A DNA stretch of 35,711 bases from Caulobacteraceae bacterium (GTDB lineage Bacteria > Pseudomonadota > Alphaproteobacteria > Caulobacterales > Caulobacteraceae), in the NCBI GenBank assembly GCA_947378235.1, contig CANCJE010000013.1:1-35711 (forward strand). Reading direction: 5' to 3'. The notes beneath the pieces are model-generated. The model ran no database searches. It saw only the letters and a program-made list of their open reading frames with translations, and was not told the DNA's origin. Position numbers and translations under genes: made by a program. This document shows, piece by piece, positions 19,000-26,994 of this stretch; position 1 is the first letter of the stretch, and every line of letters begins with the position of its first letter.

Positions 19000-19058
19000 C
19001 GCGGCCCTTGCGCGGGCTTCGCAAATCACCCTAGAACGAAATGGCCGGTCATTCAAAG

Positions 19059-19073
19059 TTAACCAAGTGTAAG
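19059..19073 (+). promoter_or_regulatory. imperfect CtrA site upstream of ctrA
   Basis: TTAA-CCAAGTG-TAAG lies 90 bases before the ctrA ATG. The first half is TTAACC; the second half has the right 7-base spacing but reads TAAG and not TTAA. Confidence 0.5.
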
Positions 19074-19089
19074 TGAATGGCAGGCAAAT

Positions 19090-19097
19090 ATGGTTAA
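19090..19097 (-). promoter_or_regulatory. CtrA-type box near the ctrA promoter
   Basis: ATGGTTAA on the plus strand is TTAACCAT on the minus strand, a perfect match to the CtrA box, ending 65 bases before the ctrA ATG. A possible -10 element, GCTAAAC at 19128-19134, resembles the Caulobacter housekeeping -10 (GCTANAWC). This would place the box near -45, suited to autoactivation as at Caulobacter ctrA P2. Confidence 0.6.
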
Positions 19098-19162
19098 GAG
19101 TTTACTGGGGGCGGATTTTATCATTCCGCTAAACGAAGCCGCCTTTGGGCGGGGAGGGGTCG

Positions 19163-19864
19163 ATGCGCGTACTGTTGATTGAGGACGACAGCGCAACAGC
19201 GCAGAGCATCGAATTGATGCTCAAGTCCGAGGGCTTCAACGTCTACACCACCGATTTGGGTGAAGAAGGCGTCGATTTGGGCAAGATTTACGATTACGAT
19301 CTGATCCTGCTCGATCTGAACCTTCCCGACATGTCCGGCATGGACGTTCTGCGCACCCTTCGGGTCGCGAAGATCAACACGCCGATCATGATCCTGTCGG
19401 GCACCTCGGAAATCGATACTAAGGTCAAGACCTTCGGCAGCGGTGCCGACGACTATATGACTAAGCCCTTCCACAAGGACGAGCTGGTCGCCCGCATCCA
19501 TGCGGTGGTCCGTCGTTCCAAGGGCCACGCCCAATCGGTCATCCGCACCGGTGACATTACGGTCAATCTGGACGCCAAGACCGTCGAGGTCTTTTCTCAG
19601 CGCGTTCACCTGACCGGCAAAGAATATCAGATGCTGGAGCTGCTTTCCCTGCGCAAGGGCACGACCCTGACCAAGGAAATGTTCCTTAACCACCTCTATG
19701 GCGGCATGGACGAACCAGAGCTGAAGATCATCGACGTCTTCATCTGTAAGCTTCGCAAGAAGCTGGCCTCGGCAGCCAATGGCCAGCACCATATCGAAAC
19801 CGTCTGGGGCCGGGGCTATGTCCTGCGCGATCCCAATGAGATGCTCGAAGTCTCCGCCGCCTAA
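19163..19864 (+). CDS. ctrA: cell-cycle master response regulator CtrA
   Basis: CtrA is the essential response regulator that, when phosphorylated, blocks replication initiation and activates flagellar, pilus and division genes in Caulobacterales. The 233-residue product matches the Caulobacter protein nearly throughout as I recall it: receiver with the acidic pair EDD at 7-9 and phosphate acceptor Asp51 ([13 protein letters not shown]), then an OmpR-type winged helix ([36 protein letters not shown]). The C terminus ends EVSAA; a final Ala-Ala serves ClpXP recognition in Caulobacter CtrA. I chose the ATG at 19163 because a strong GGGGAGGGG ribosome site precedes it and it gives [10 protein letters not shown]; a TTG six codons upstream is unlikely. 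A terminator follows. Confidence 0.98.
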   Translation: MRVLLIEDDSATAQSIELMLKSEGFNVYTTDLGEEGVDLGKIYDYDLILLDLNLPDMSGMDVLRTLRVAKINTPIMILSGTSEIDTKVKTFGSGADDYMTKPFHKDELVARIHAVVRRSKGHAQSVIRTGDITVNLDAKTVEVFSQRVHLTGKEYQMLELLSLRKGTTLTKEMFLNHLYGGMDEPELKIIDVFICKLRKKLASAANGQHHIETVWGRGYVLRDPNEMLEVSAA

Positions 19865-19896
19865 GGCCAGACCCCAGCATTACGGACCTCCAGAAG

Positions 19897-19924
19897 AACC
19901 CGCCTTCCCCAAGGCGGGTTTTTT
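19897..19924 (+). terminator. intrinsic terminator after ctrA
   Basis: AACCCGCCTT and AAGGCGGGTT form a perfect 10-base-pair stem around a CCCC loop, followed directly by more T residues. It lies 32 bases after the ctrA stop codon and should end ctrA as a single-gene transcript. Confidence 0.93.
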
Positions 19925-20016
19925 GCGTCACTGAGCCCAACCTCTTCCTTGGCGGGAGCCATGACGGCCATCGCTATCGTCATGGTGCGTGAAACCAGTG
20001 CAAATGGTCTAGCCGA

Positions 20017-20030
20017 TTGATCAAAATCAA
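20017..20030. promoter_or_regulatory. FNR/FixK-type box
   Basis: TTGAT-CAAA-ATCAA is a perfect match to the FNR/FixK consensus TTGAT-N4-ATCAA. It lies 160 bases before the M23 peptidase start codon and after the ctrA terminator. The distance from that gene is long, so its target promoter is unclear. Confidence 0.6.
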
Positions 20031-20081
20031 TTTTGTCCGTGACAAGACGGCCAGAGTCGCCAACTATCCGGCCACCCGGCT

Positions 20082-20096
20082 TTAACCTTTGGTTAA
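20082..20096 (+). promoter_or_regulatory. full CtrA site upstream of the M23 peptidase gene
   Basis: TTAA-CCTTTGG-TTAA is a perfect TTAA-N7-TTAA CtrA site and also a near-perfect dyad (TTAACC-TTT-GGTTAA). It lies 93 bases before the start codon. A GANTC site lies 24 bases upstream, suggesting cell-cycle timing. Confidence 0.7.
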
Positions 20097-20106
20097 GACC
20101 TGCGGA

Positions 20107-20130
20107 GAGCGGCAGAGCGGCAGAGCGGCC
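20107..20130 (+). repeat. three-copy 8-base tandem repeat
   Basis: Three consecutive units GAGCGGCA, GAGCGGCA and GAGCGGCC lie between the CtrA site and the M23 start codon, within the probable leader. Copy number could vary by slippage. It is too short to say more. Confidence 0.6.
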
Positions 20131-20189
20131 CTAGGGGAGTTCAGTTCGGTCACCGATCCAAGCACCGCGCACCCGCGCAAGGAGGGACG

Positions 20190-21560
20190 ATGATAGAATT
20201 CGATCCGAGACGCACACCGGTACGGCTGACGCCTCGGCTCGTTGTCGGTGTGGCTGGCTTGGCGGCCCTCGCCTTGGCTTGGCAGCTCAGCGCCTTTGAA
20301 ACCCGCAATGCTGCGGCCGTTCAACAGGCAACCACGCAACTTAGCGAACTGCAGCACGAGGCCTTTACTCAGGCCGAAGCCCAACCCGGCTATAGCCGCC
20401 CCGAAAATATTCCGATTGAGGTTCGCCGAGGCGAGACCTTCGAGGCCGCCCTTCGCCGCGCAGGCGTCAGCGACAGCGAAGCGCGCGCAGTGGTCAAGGC
20501 CATTGGCGCAACCTTCGACACCGTCAATATCAAGGCAGGCCTTGCCTTTGACGCCGCCATTGCTCGCCCGCGTGATCAACGCGGACCCGTGCGGCTGGTC
20601 GGCCTATCCATGCGCACCGGCCCGGCCTCAGCCCTAACCCTGTCTCGAACCTTTGACGGCGCGCTCAAGCTGCGCGAGTTGGAAGAGCAGATCCGGTCTG
20701 AAACCACCCTCGCTCAGGGCCAGATGCAGGGCTCTCTCTATGAAAGCGCCACCCAAGCCGGGGCCACCCCGGCCCTCACCGCTCAAGTCGTCAAACTGTT
20801 TAGCCACAAGCTCGACTTCAGCCGCGACATCCAACCAGGCGATCATTTTCGCATGGTCTTTGATCGTAAGCTGACCGAAAGCGGTCGAACGATCGAGACG
20901 GGCGACCTGCTCTATGCCGAGATTGACGCCAAGGGCGGGACCAGCCGCTTCTATCGGTTCAAAGAAACGGGTAGCTCGGCGACGCAATATTTCGACGAGA
21001 ATGGCAAGAATATCCGGGGCTTCCTGCTGCGTACGCCGGTCGATGGCGGGCGTATGACCTCCGGCTTTGGGATGCGTATGCATCCCCTTCTCGGCTTCAA
21101 TCGGATGCACCAAGGTATCGATTTCGGCGTTGGTACCGGCACGCCCGTGGTCGCAGCCGGTGATGGAATCGTCAAAGAGGTCCGTTGGAATGGCGGCTAT
21201 GGGCGTTGGGTCAAGATCCAGCATTCCGGCGGTTGGGCCACCGCCTATGCCCACCTATCGCGCTGGTCGCCGAAACTGCGTCCTGGAGCGCGCGTGCGTC
21301 AGGGACAAGTGATTGCCTATGTCGGATCGACCGGTTCGTCCACCGGCCCACATCTCCATTACGAAGTGATGCGCAATGGGACCAAACTGAACCCCAAGGG
21401 GGCTAAGATCCCTCAAGGTTCGGCTCTCGCAGGTCGCAATCTTGTCGCTTTCCGCGCCGAAAAGCACCGGATCGACCAGATGCTTACGGGCGCTGGAACG
21501 CGCATCGCCTCGGCCAGCCCCTCCCCCTCGGACAAGGAAAAGGCCAGTCAGGGGAGCTGA
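20190..21560 (+). CDS. M23-family cell-wall endopeptidase (MepM-like)
   Basis: The 456-residue product is an M23 zinc metallopeptidase probably cutting peptidoglycan crosslinks in the periplasm. It has an N-terminal membrane anchor (about residues 16-34), a LysM/OapA-like region (75-125, starting EVRRGETFEAALRRAGVS), a middle domain, and the M23 domain (about 284-400). Zinc ligands are visible: His307 and Asp311 in MHQGIDF and His390 in GPHLHYEV, with His388 catalytic. The domain order matches E. coli MepM. The tail after 400 is polar and probably disordered. A GGAGGG ribosome site precedes the ATG. The CtrA site, GANTC and FNR-type box upstream suggest cell-cycle and oxygen-linked expression. 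The gene converges with the DUF4167 gene. Confidence 0.93.
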   Translation: MIEFDPRRTPVRLTPRLVVGVAGLAALALAWQLSAFETRNAAAVQQATTQLSELQHEAFTQAEAQPGYSRPENIPIEVRRGETFEAALRRAGVSDSEARAVVKAIGATFDTVNIKAGLAFDAAIARPRDQRGPVRLVGLSMRTGPASALTLSRTFDGALKLRELEEQIRSETTLAQGQMQGSLYESATQAGATPALTAQVVKLFSHKLDFSRDIQPGDHFRMVFDRKLTESGRTIETGDLLYAEIDAKGGTSRFYRFKETGSSATQYFDENGKNIRGFLLRTPVDGGRMTSGFGMRMHPLLGFNRMHQGIDFGVGTGTPVVAAGDGIVKEVRWNGGYGRWVKIQHSGGWATAYAHLSRWSPKLRPGARVRQGQVIAYVGSTGSSTGPHLHYEVMRNGTKLNPKGAKIPQGSALAGRNLVAFRAEKHRIDQMLTGAGTRIASASPSPSDKEKASQGS

Positions 21561-21604
21561 CCGGCCTTCACACTTAACGTCGTCATTCTTCGGCGGGAGG
21601 CCGT

Positions 21605-22639
21605 CTAGCCCTCGTCTGTCGAGGTCGGCGTGTCTGTACCCTCAAAGCTGCGCGGCGCTCGGCGGCGACGCACCTTGGGCCGAACCTCTTCCTCAACCGC
21701 TTCACCAAAGGCTGCAGGGGCAGCGAGAGGCGCTGAAACGGGCTCAGGACGCGCTTGCAGGAAGGCCGGGGCGTGGCTGGTCGATCCATCCTGCGAGCGC
21801 AGAACTGGAGACGTGTCTTCAACCGGCGAGGCCTGGGTCAATGGGGTCGCCTCTGGCTCAACCACCGCGAGGGGATCCGATGGACGCTCCGAAAAACGTT
21901 CGCGGTTCTCATAGCGCTCTCTCCGATCATCTCGGAACGGACGGTCTGGTCGATCGCCTTGGAACCGTTCGCCCTGAGGACGCTCTTGCCGTTCAGGTCG
22001 GTCCTGACGCTCGGGGCGTTCCTGACGTTCGCCTTGAGGCCGATCCCCTTGAGGACGGTCGCCCTGCGGGTACCGGTCGCCCTGTTGGCGGGGTTCGCGG
22101 TCACGGTCACGGCCAAAATTACGGTCACGGTCGCGACGAGGCTGGTCTTGGCGGCCCTCACCCCGTTGGTCCTGACGCGTGTCTTGGCGAGGTTGCTCTT
22201 GACGGTGATCGGGACGTTGATCGGGTCGCTGGTCCTGGCGAGGCTGCTCGTCGCTGACCTCAGCCTCCTGCGTCTCGGCTTGATAGTCGCCGTTCTCATC
22301 TTCGAAGTCGATGTCGAAGCCGGAGGCAATCGAATCACGCCCGAGGATTTCCGCCGCCGTCCGATGGGGCTGCACAGCCCTCAGAAGCCGGAAATAGTGC
22401 TCGGCATGCTGCAGGTAGTTCTCGGCCAGAACCCGGTCTCCGGACGACGAAGCGTCACGGGCCAGTTGCTGGTACTTTTCGAAGACGTGCTGCGCATGGC
22501 CCCTGATCTTGACCCCATCAGGGCCATTGGATTCGAAGGCCCGGTTGGCATTCTGCTGCGGCTTGCCACCGCCGCCGCCATTGCCACCGCCGGGCCGACC
22601 GCGGCCACGCTGCCGCTTCATTCCTTTGAAATCTCTCAT
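21605..22639 (-). CDS. DUF4167 protein with long Arg/Asp/Gln-rich disordered tract
   Basis: The 344-residue product begins with a basic Arg/Gly-rich stretch (RQRGRGRPGGG) and a conserved DUF4167 domain (about residues 28-105), with SNGPDGVKIRGHAQHVFEKY and LAENYLQHAEHYFRLLRA. After that comes a low-complexity region (about 125-255) made of irregular RPDQ, RQDQ, PQGDR and RPERQ units, then a Pro/Ala/Glu-rich part and a basic end (RPKVRRRRAPRSF). The family is widespread in alphaproteobacteria beside prmC and prfA, as here. The function is not established; RNA binding is a guess from the Arg-rich composition. No signal peptide is seen. The 276 bases between this gene and prmC hold no visible gene. 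Confidence 0.9.
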   Translation of the reverse strand: MRDFKGMKRQRGRGRPGGGNGGGGGKPQQNANRAFESNGPDGVKIRGHAQHVFEKYQQLARDASSSGDRVLAENYLQHAEHYFRLLRAVQPHRTAAEILGRDSIASGFDIDFEDENGDYQAETQEAEVSDEQPRQDQRPDQRPDHRQEQPRQDTRQDQRGEGRQDQPRRDRDRNFGRDRDREPRQQGDRYPQGDRPQGDRPQGERQERPERQDRPERQERPQGERFQGDRPDRPFRDDRRERYENRERFSERPSDPLAVVEPEATPLTQASPVEDTSPVLRSQDGSTSHAPAFLQARPEPVSAPLAAPAAFGEAVEEEVRPKVRRRRAPRSFEGTDTPTSTDEG

Positions 22640-22915
22640 GTCTTGTCGGTGACCTGGTTCGCCGGGACGCCTGAACGGCCAAGAAGGACGTTATAAGGGG
22701 GCCTTGGGCTGAAGCCTCTGTCGGGACCGGGGCTGCCCCCGAATGTCCTGTTTGAAAACGTGTGTGGTTCCTTGTCCCCTATCCGTCGACAACGGCCTTC
22801 GCGAGGTGCGAGGGTGACATTGGCGATGACCGAGTCTGTCGGAGGTCAGAGGCGATTGCATTTCAACAACCGCTTTCTCCTAAACGCCGACTTATTGGGT
22901 GGAGACAATAATGCT

Positions 22916-23815
22916 CTAGCCAATAGCGACGGCTTTTCCAAGGACATTTTTCACGCCTGTCACGACGCGGTCGCGATTGGCCAAATCCTTGATCGTTCGA
23001 ACCTGATGGGCACCGGCCTTGCGCATCAAGGCCTCAACAGCCTTGGACTGATCATAGCCAATTTCAATGGCAAACCAGCCATCAGGTTTCAGCACCCGCA
23101 TGATCTCACCGGCTAGCAGTCGGTATGCATTGAGCCCGTCGGCTCCGCCGTCGAGCGCCAGCATCGGCTCATGGTCCCGCACCTCTGGTTCCAAGGTCGC
23201 GATGACGCTCGTGGCGATATAGGGCGGGTTAGAGACGACCAGATCATAGGCCTCATCGGCCTGCCCTTCGGTCCAATTGGCATGGGCCAAGGTCAGGCGA
23301 TCCTCCAGCTTCAACAATGCGGTGTTGGCGCGGGCGACCTCCAGCGCTTCAGGGGAAATATCGATCCCGACGCCGGTGGCTTGGGTTCGCTCGCTGAGAA
23401 TGGCCAGAACAATAGCCCCAGACCCTACGCCCAGATCGAGCATATGGAACGGCTTGTCCGCCGCCATAGACTTGACCACCAGATCGACAATCACTTCGCT
23501 ATCAGGGCGCGGGGTCAAAACGTCCGGAGTGACCTTTAGGTCGAGCGTCCAAAAGCCCTTACGACCGATGATGTGGCTGACCGGTTCACGCGCTTCTCGG
23601 CGCGCAAGATAGCTGTCGTAGGTGGCAATCTGCTCTGGCGTCAGCACACGATAGGGATCGGTCACAATATCGGTTCGTGTCGCGCTCGCAGCGACCTCCA
23701 GAAGAAGCCGAGCATCAATCACCGGACTTTCAATAGCCGCTGCCGTTAACCGGTGGCGGGCGGCCATCCAGGCCTGAACCAAGGTCACGGGCTTCGATGT
23801 TTCAGAACTCGACAT
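22916..23815 (-). CDS. prmC: release-factor glutamine methyltransferase PrmC
   Basis: PrmC methylates the Gln of the GGQ motif of release factors RF1 and RF2, using S-adenosylmethionine, which makes peptide release efficient. The 299-residue product has the N-terminal helical domain, the SAM site (FHMLDLGVGSGAIVLAIL) and the glutamine-binding motif NPPY in DLVVSNPPYIATS, followed by EPEVRDHEPMLALDGGADGL. These motifs are diagnostic. It follows a MOSC gene by nine bases, and its substrate gene prfA is the next one upstream, so the three are probably one transcript. Start codon ATG. Confidence 0.96.
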   Translation of the reverse strand: MSSSETSKPVTLVQAWMAARHRLTAAAIESPVIDARLLLEVAASATRTDIVTDPYRVLTPEQIATYDSYLARREAREPVSHIIGRKGFWTLDLKVTPDVLTPRPDSEVIVDLVVKSMAADKPFHMLDLGVGSGAIVLAILSERTQATGVGIDISPEALEVARANTALLKLEDRLTLAHANWTEGQADEAYDLVVSNPPYIATSVIATLEPEVRDHEPMLALDGGADGLNAYRLLAGEIMRVLKPDGWFAIEIGYDQSKAVEALMRKAGAHQVRTIKDLANRDRVVTGVKNVLGKAVAIG

Positions 23816-23824
23816 GATCGCCTC

Positions 23825-24634
23825 TTAAGGGTTCAGGAGGGCCGTGGGCAGGACATGGCTCAATAGCGCCGGATCACCCAGCGCGACATCGCCCCCCGTC
23901 GCCACGCGCAGATAGACGCCGCAATAGCGGTGGCCATAGGTCTCAAACAGCGCCGAGACCAGATCAAGGTCGCGCTCGCCCGACACAGGGTGCACATGGG
24001 TGGCCGCGCACCGGACGATAGGCTTGGTGATCTCGGCCTCAGCCTCACCCATCCTCACCGTCTGACCGACCTGATCCATCTCGGTCCAAGCGGGCCATCC
24101 TTCGATATAGAGATTGGCCCGAAAGCGCAGAGGATCAATGGAAACCCCCAATCGGGCCTCTAGGTCTCGCACACTGGCCAGATTGATCACCGAAACATAG
24201 CCGGTGGGATCATCCATGAACCGGTGCGTCTCTGGCCCCTTGAGCAGCCGCAAGGGACCCGTGACCTGATCCCCCAGAAAGCGGGCCATCCAGTCGCACA
24301 GGGCCGCAGAACCTGCATCCGTGGCAAGATCGGCCGACAAGGGCTCCATACCATCGGCTGCAACCGCCAAATGGCCGCTGGCCTCATCATAGGCGGTACG
24401 AGCCCGGGCGACTTCGGCCATCTTGGCCAGCACGGTGAACCGGGTCTTGGAAATGTGGGCCGGGGCTACCGGATCAAAGCCGCTGGGACCATTTTCGATC
24501 GCAAAGAGACGATCACAGGGGAAATAGGCCCCCGCCATGAGACTCACCCGATCCAGTCGCTCCGGCGTAAAGCCCTTGATGGGGTGGCGATAGAGGCCCG
24601 CGATCGTCCCGCCCATCGGGTCAGCCGTACTCAT
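23825..24634 (-). CDS. MOSC-domain protein
   Basis: The 269-residue product has an N-terminal MOSC_N-type beta-barrel part ([19 protein letters not shown]) and a MOSC domain with the family's single conserved Cys in [19 protein letters not shown] proteins bind molybdenum cofactor or act in sulfur transfer and N-hydroxylated base reduction (YcbX/YiiM types). The exact substrate is not clear. The first ATG overlaps the end of prfA by 14 bases; a second ATG at 24616 would remove the overlap and still keep the domain. It is inserted between prfA and prmC, which are often direct neighbours. No signal peptide. Confidence 0.87.
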   Translation of the reverse strand: MSTADPMGGTIAGLYRHPIKGFTPERLDRVSLMAGAYFPCDRLFAIENGPSGFDPVAPAHISKTRFTVLAKMAEVARARTAYDEASGHLAVAADGMEPLSADLATDAGSAALCDWMARFLGDQVTGPLRLLKGPETHRFMDDPTGYVSVINLASVRDLEARLGVSIDPLRFRANLYIEGWPAWTEMDQVGQTVRMGEAEAEITKPIVRCAATHVHPVSGERDLDLVSALFETYGHRYCGVYLRVATGGDVALGDPALLSHVLPTALLNP

Positions 24635-25697
24635 CTTCGAGCGAGGCGAGGCGCTCGGCCTGGTCCTCAGCGATCAGGGCCTTGATCATCTCATCCAGAC
24701 CATCGCCCTCAAGCAGCTTGGGCAGGCTATAGAGGGTCAGGTTGATCCGGTGATCGGTCACCCGGCCTTGCGGGAAGTTATAGGTCCGGATGCGTTCAGA
24801 GCGGTCGCCACTGCCGACCTGGCTCTTGCGGCTATCGGCGCGCGCATTGTCGAGGGCTGAGCGCTGCATGTCATAGAGCCGCGCCTGCAAGACCTTCATG
24901 GCCCGGGCCCGGTTCTGGTGCTGCGACTTTTCCGAGCTGGTCACCACGACGCCGGTGGGCAAGTGCGTGATGCGCACAGCGGAGTCGGTCTTGTTGACGT
25001 GCTGCCCCCCCGCGCCGCTCGAGCGATAGGTGTCGATGCGAATGTCAGATTCGTTGATCTCGATCTCGACATCCTCGACTTCCGGCAGGACCGCGACCGT
25101 GGCCGCAGAGGTGTGGATACGCCCGCCCGCCTCGGTCTCCGGCACCCGCTGAACCCGGTGCACGCCGCTCTCAAACTTCAAGCGCCCGAACACGCCGTCG
25201 CCAGTGATCGAGGCGATAATTTCCTTAAAGCCGCCGGCATCGCCTTCGGAAATCGACTCCACCTCGACCCGCCAGCCCTGAAGCTGGGCGTAACGCTGAT
25301 ACATGCGAAAGAGATCGCCAGCGAACAGGGCCGCCTCGTCGCCGCCCGTTCCCGCCCGCACTTCGAGGATCGCCGAGGCGTTCTCGTCCTTGTCCTTGGG
25401 GGCCAGCAGTAGGGCCACTTCGCGCTCTAGGACCGGCAGCCGTTCATTGAGCACCTGGAGCTCTTCCCGGGCCATGCTGGCCATGTCCGGATCGCCGCTG
25501 CCGATCATCTCCTCGAGATCCGGCGCTTCGGCGCGGGCACGGGCGAGCTTTTCCACCGCCTCCGCCACGGGGCGCAGTTCGGCATGTTCCTTCGACAGGC
25601 GCACGATCTCAGCCCCATCAGAGGCCGCGCCCATCCGGGCTTCGATCTCACGATAGCGATCAAGAACAGCCTCTAGCTTGGCCTGAGGAAGATGCAC
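24621..25697 (-). CDS. prfA: peptide chain release factor 1
   Basis: RF1 reads stop codons UAA and UAG and triggers hydrolysis of peptidyl-tRNA. The 358-residue product has the stop-codon recognition PxT motif as PET (about 186-188, in [16 protein letters not shown]) and the catalytic GGQ (about 230-232, in [17 protein letters not shown]). PxT marks it as RF1 and not RF2. I chose the GTG at 25697, giving [11 protein letters not shown], since a GGAG site lies seven bases upstream; another GTG two codons earlier would touch the ribosome site. PrmC, which modifies the GGQ, is encoded two genes downstream. Confidence 0.96.
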   Translation of the reverse strand: MHLPQAKLEAVLDRYREIEARMGAASDGAEIVRLSKEHAELRPVAEAVEKLARARAEAPDLEEMIGSGDPDMASMAREELQVLNERLPVLEREVALLLAPKDKDENASAILEVRAGTGGDEAALFAGDLFRMYQRYAQLQGWRVEVESISEGDAGGFKEIIASITGDGVFGRLKFESGVHRVQRVPETEAGGRIHTSAATVAVLPEVEDVEIEINESDIRIDTYRSSGAGGQHVNKTDSAVRITHLPTGVVVTSSEKSQHQNRARAMKVLQARLYDMQRSALDNARADSRKSQVGSGDRSERIRTYNFPQGRVTDHRINLTLYSLPKLLEGDGLDEMIKALIAEDQAERLASLEDEYG

Positions 25698-25785
25698 GCA
25701 CACTCTCCAACTACGCCGCCAAACGGCGGGGGGACTGCTTTAGCCTAATCGGCACGATTTGGCCAAGGGTGGGGCTAGGGTGAGG

Positions 25786-26934
25786 TTAGACCTGCGCCTT
25801 CAAGACCGCCGCACGGGCCTCGACCAGCTCGACGATGTGGTCGATCATATGGTCATTGTCCATCTTGTGGTCCGGCTTACCGGCCGTATAGACCATGCCC
25901 GACCCCTTACCGCCGCCGGTAAAGCCGATATCGGTATAGAGGGCCTCGCCGGGGCCGTTCACGACACAGCCAATGATCGACAGGCTCATGGGCGTGGCGA
26001 TATGGGCGAGGCGTTGTTCGAGCGTCTCGACCGTCTTGATGACATTGAAGCCCTGCCGCGCGCAGGAGGGACAGGCGATGATATTGACCCCGCGATGGCG
26101 CAGGCCCAGGGACTTGAGAATATCAAACCCGACCTTCACCTCTTCGACCGGATCTGCGGCCAGCGAGACGCGGATCGTGTCGCCAATTCCGGCCCAGAGC
26201 AGCGAGCCCATCCCGATGGAGGACTTGACCGTACCGGTGCGCAAGGCACCTGCCTCGGTCACGCCCAGATGGAGCGGGCAATCAATCGCCTCAGATAACA
26301 TCTGATAGGCCGCGACCGTTAGAAAGGCGTCGGAGGCTTTGACGCTGATCTTAAACTCGTGGAAATCGTGATCCTGAAGGATGCGGGCATGGTTCAGCGC
26401 GCTTTCGACCATCGCCTCGGGGCAAGGCTCGCCATAGCGTTCCAGAAGCTCACGCTCCAAGGAACCTGCATTGACGCCAATCCGGATCGAGCAGCCATGG
26501 TCTTTGGCCGCTTGGACGACATCACGCACACGGTCCGCAGAACCGATATTGCCCGGATTGATCCTTAAGCAGGCCGCGCCCGCCTGAGCCGCCTCAATGC
26601 CGCGCTTATAATGGAAATGGATATCAGCGACCAAGGGCACCTTGGCGGCCTTAACGATGGTCTTGAAGGCCGCGGTCGATTCCACATCAGGGCACGAGAC
26701 GCGGACAATGTCGGCCCCGGCCTCTTCCAACTGACGGATCTGATCGATGGTCGCGCCGGCGTCCGAGGTCAGGGTGTTGGTCATGGACTGGACGGTTATG
26801 GGCGCATCGCCGCCGACCTCAACCGATCCCACGCGGATCTTGCGCGAGGGCCGTCGCTGAATCATCCGCCAAGGACGGACATGGGCCAGCCCAGCAGCAT
26901 CCGGGCCCTTATCGCTGTGATCGTGTGCGCTCAT
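25786..26934 (-). CDS. ispG: 4-hydroxy-3-methylbut-2-enyl diphosphate synthase IspG
   Basis: IspG (GcpE) makes HMBPP from MEcPP in the MEP isoprenoid pathway and uses a 4Fe-4S cluster. The 382-residue product starts its TIM barrel with [18 protein letters not shown] and keeps the cluster cysteines: CPSC in [10 protein letters not shown] and a third in [10 protein letters not shown]. Length is standard for the bacterial two-domain form. It follows the rodZ-like gene by 60 bases on the same strand, an arrangement common in proteobacteria. An FNR-type box lies before the upstream gene, which is noteworthy for an oxygen-sensitive iron-sulfur enzyme. Confidence 0.97.
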   Translation of the reverse strand: MSAHDHSDKGPDAAGLAHVRPWRMIQRRPSRKIRVGSVEVGGDAPITVQSMTNTLTSDAGATIDQIRQLEEAGADIVRVSCPDVESTAAFKTIVKAAKVPLVADIHFHYKRGIEAAQAGAACLRINPGNIGSADRVRDVVQAAKDHGCSIRIGVNAGSLERELLERYGEPCPEAMVESALNHARILQDHDFHEFKISVKASDAFLTVAAYQMLSEAIDCPLHLGVTEAGALRTGTVKSSIGMGSLLWAGIGDTIRVSLAADPVEEVKVGFDILKSLGLRHRGVNIIACPSCARQGFNVIKTVETLEQRLAHIATPMSLSIIGCVVNGPGEALYTDIGFTGGGKGSGMVYTAGKPDHKMDNDHMIDHIVELVEARAAVLKAQV

Positions 26935-26994
26935 GATGGGCTATAACTAAGCCGTCTGACGACAAAACCCAAGCCTATCATCAGCAAGGGGCCG

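Larger units (their letters stand above)
19925..20189 (+). other. regulatory gap between the ctrA terminator and the M23 peptidase gene
   Basis: No convincing gene is present. The gap holds an FNR/FixK-type box, one CcrM methylation site (GAGTC at 20054-20058), a full CtrA site, and a short tandem repeat, all listed separately or below. A 19-codon reading frame at 19961-20020 was considered and rejected. Confidence 0.7.

Noticed and set aside
19961-20020. 19-codon reading frame beginning MTAIAIVMVRE between ctrA and the M23 gene
   Set aside because: A GGGAG lies only two bases from the ATG, which is too close, and nothing else supports translation.
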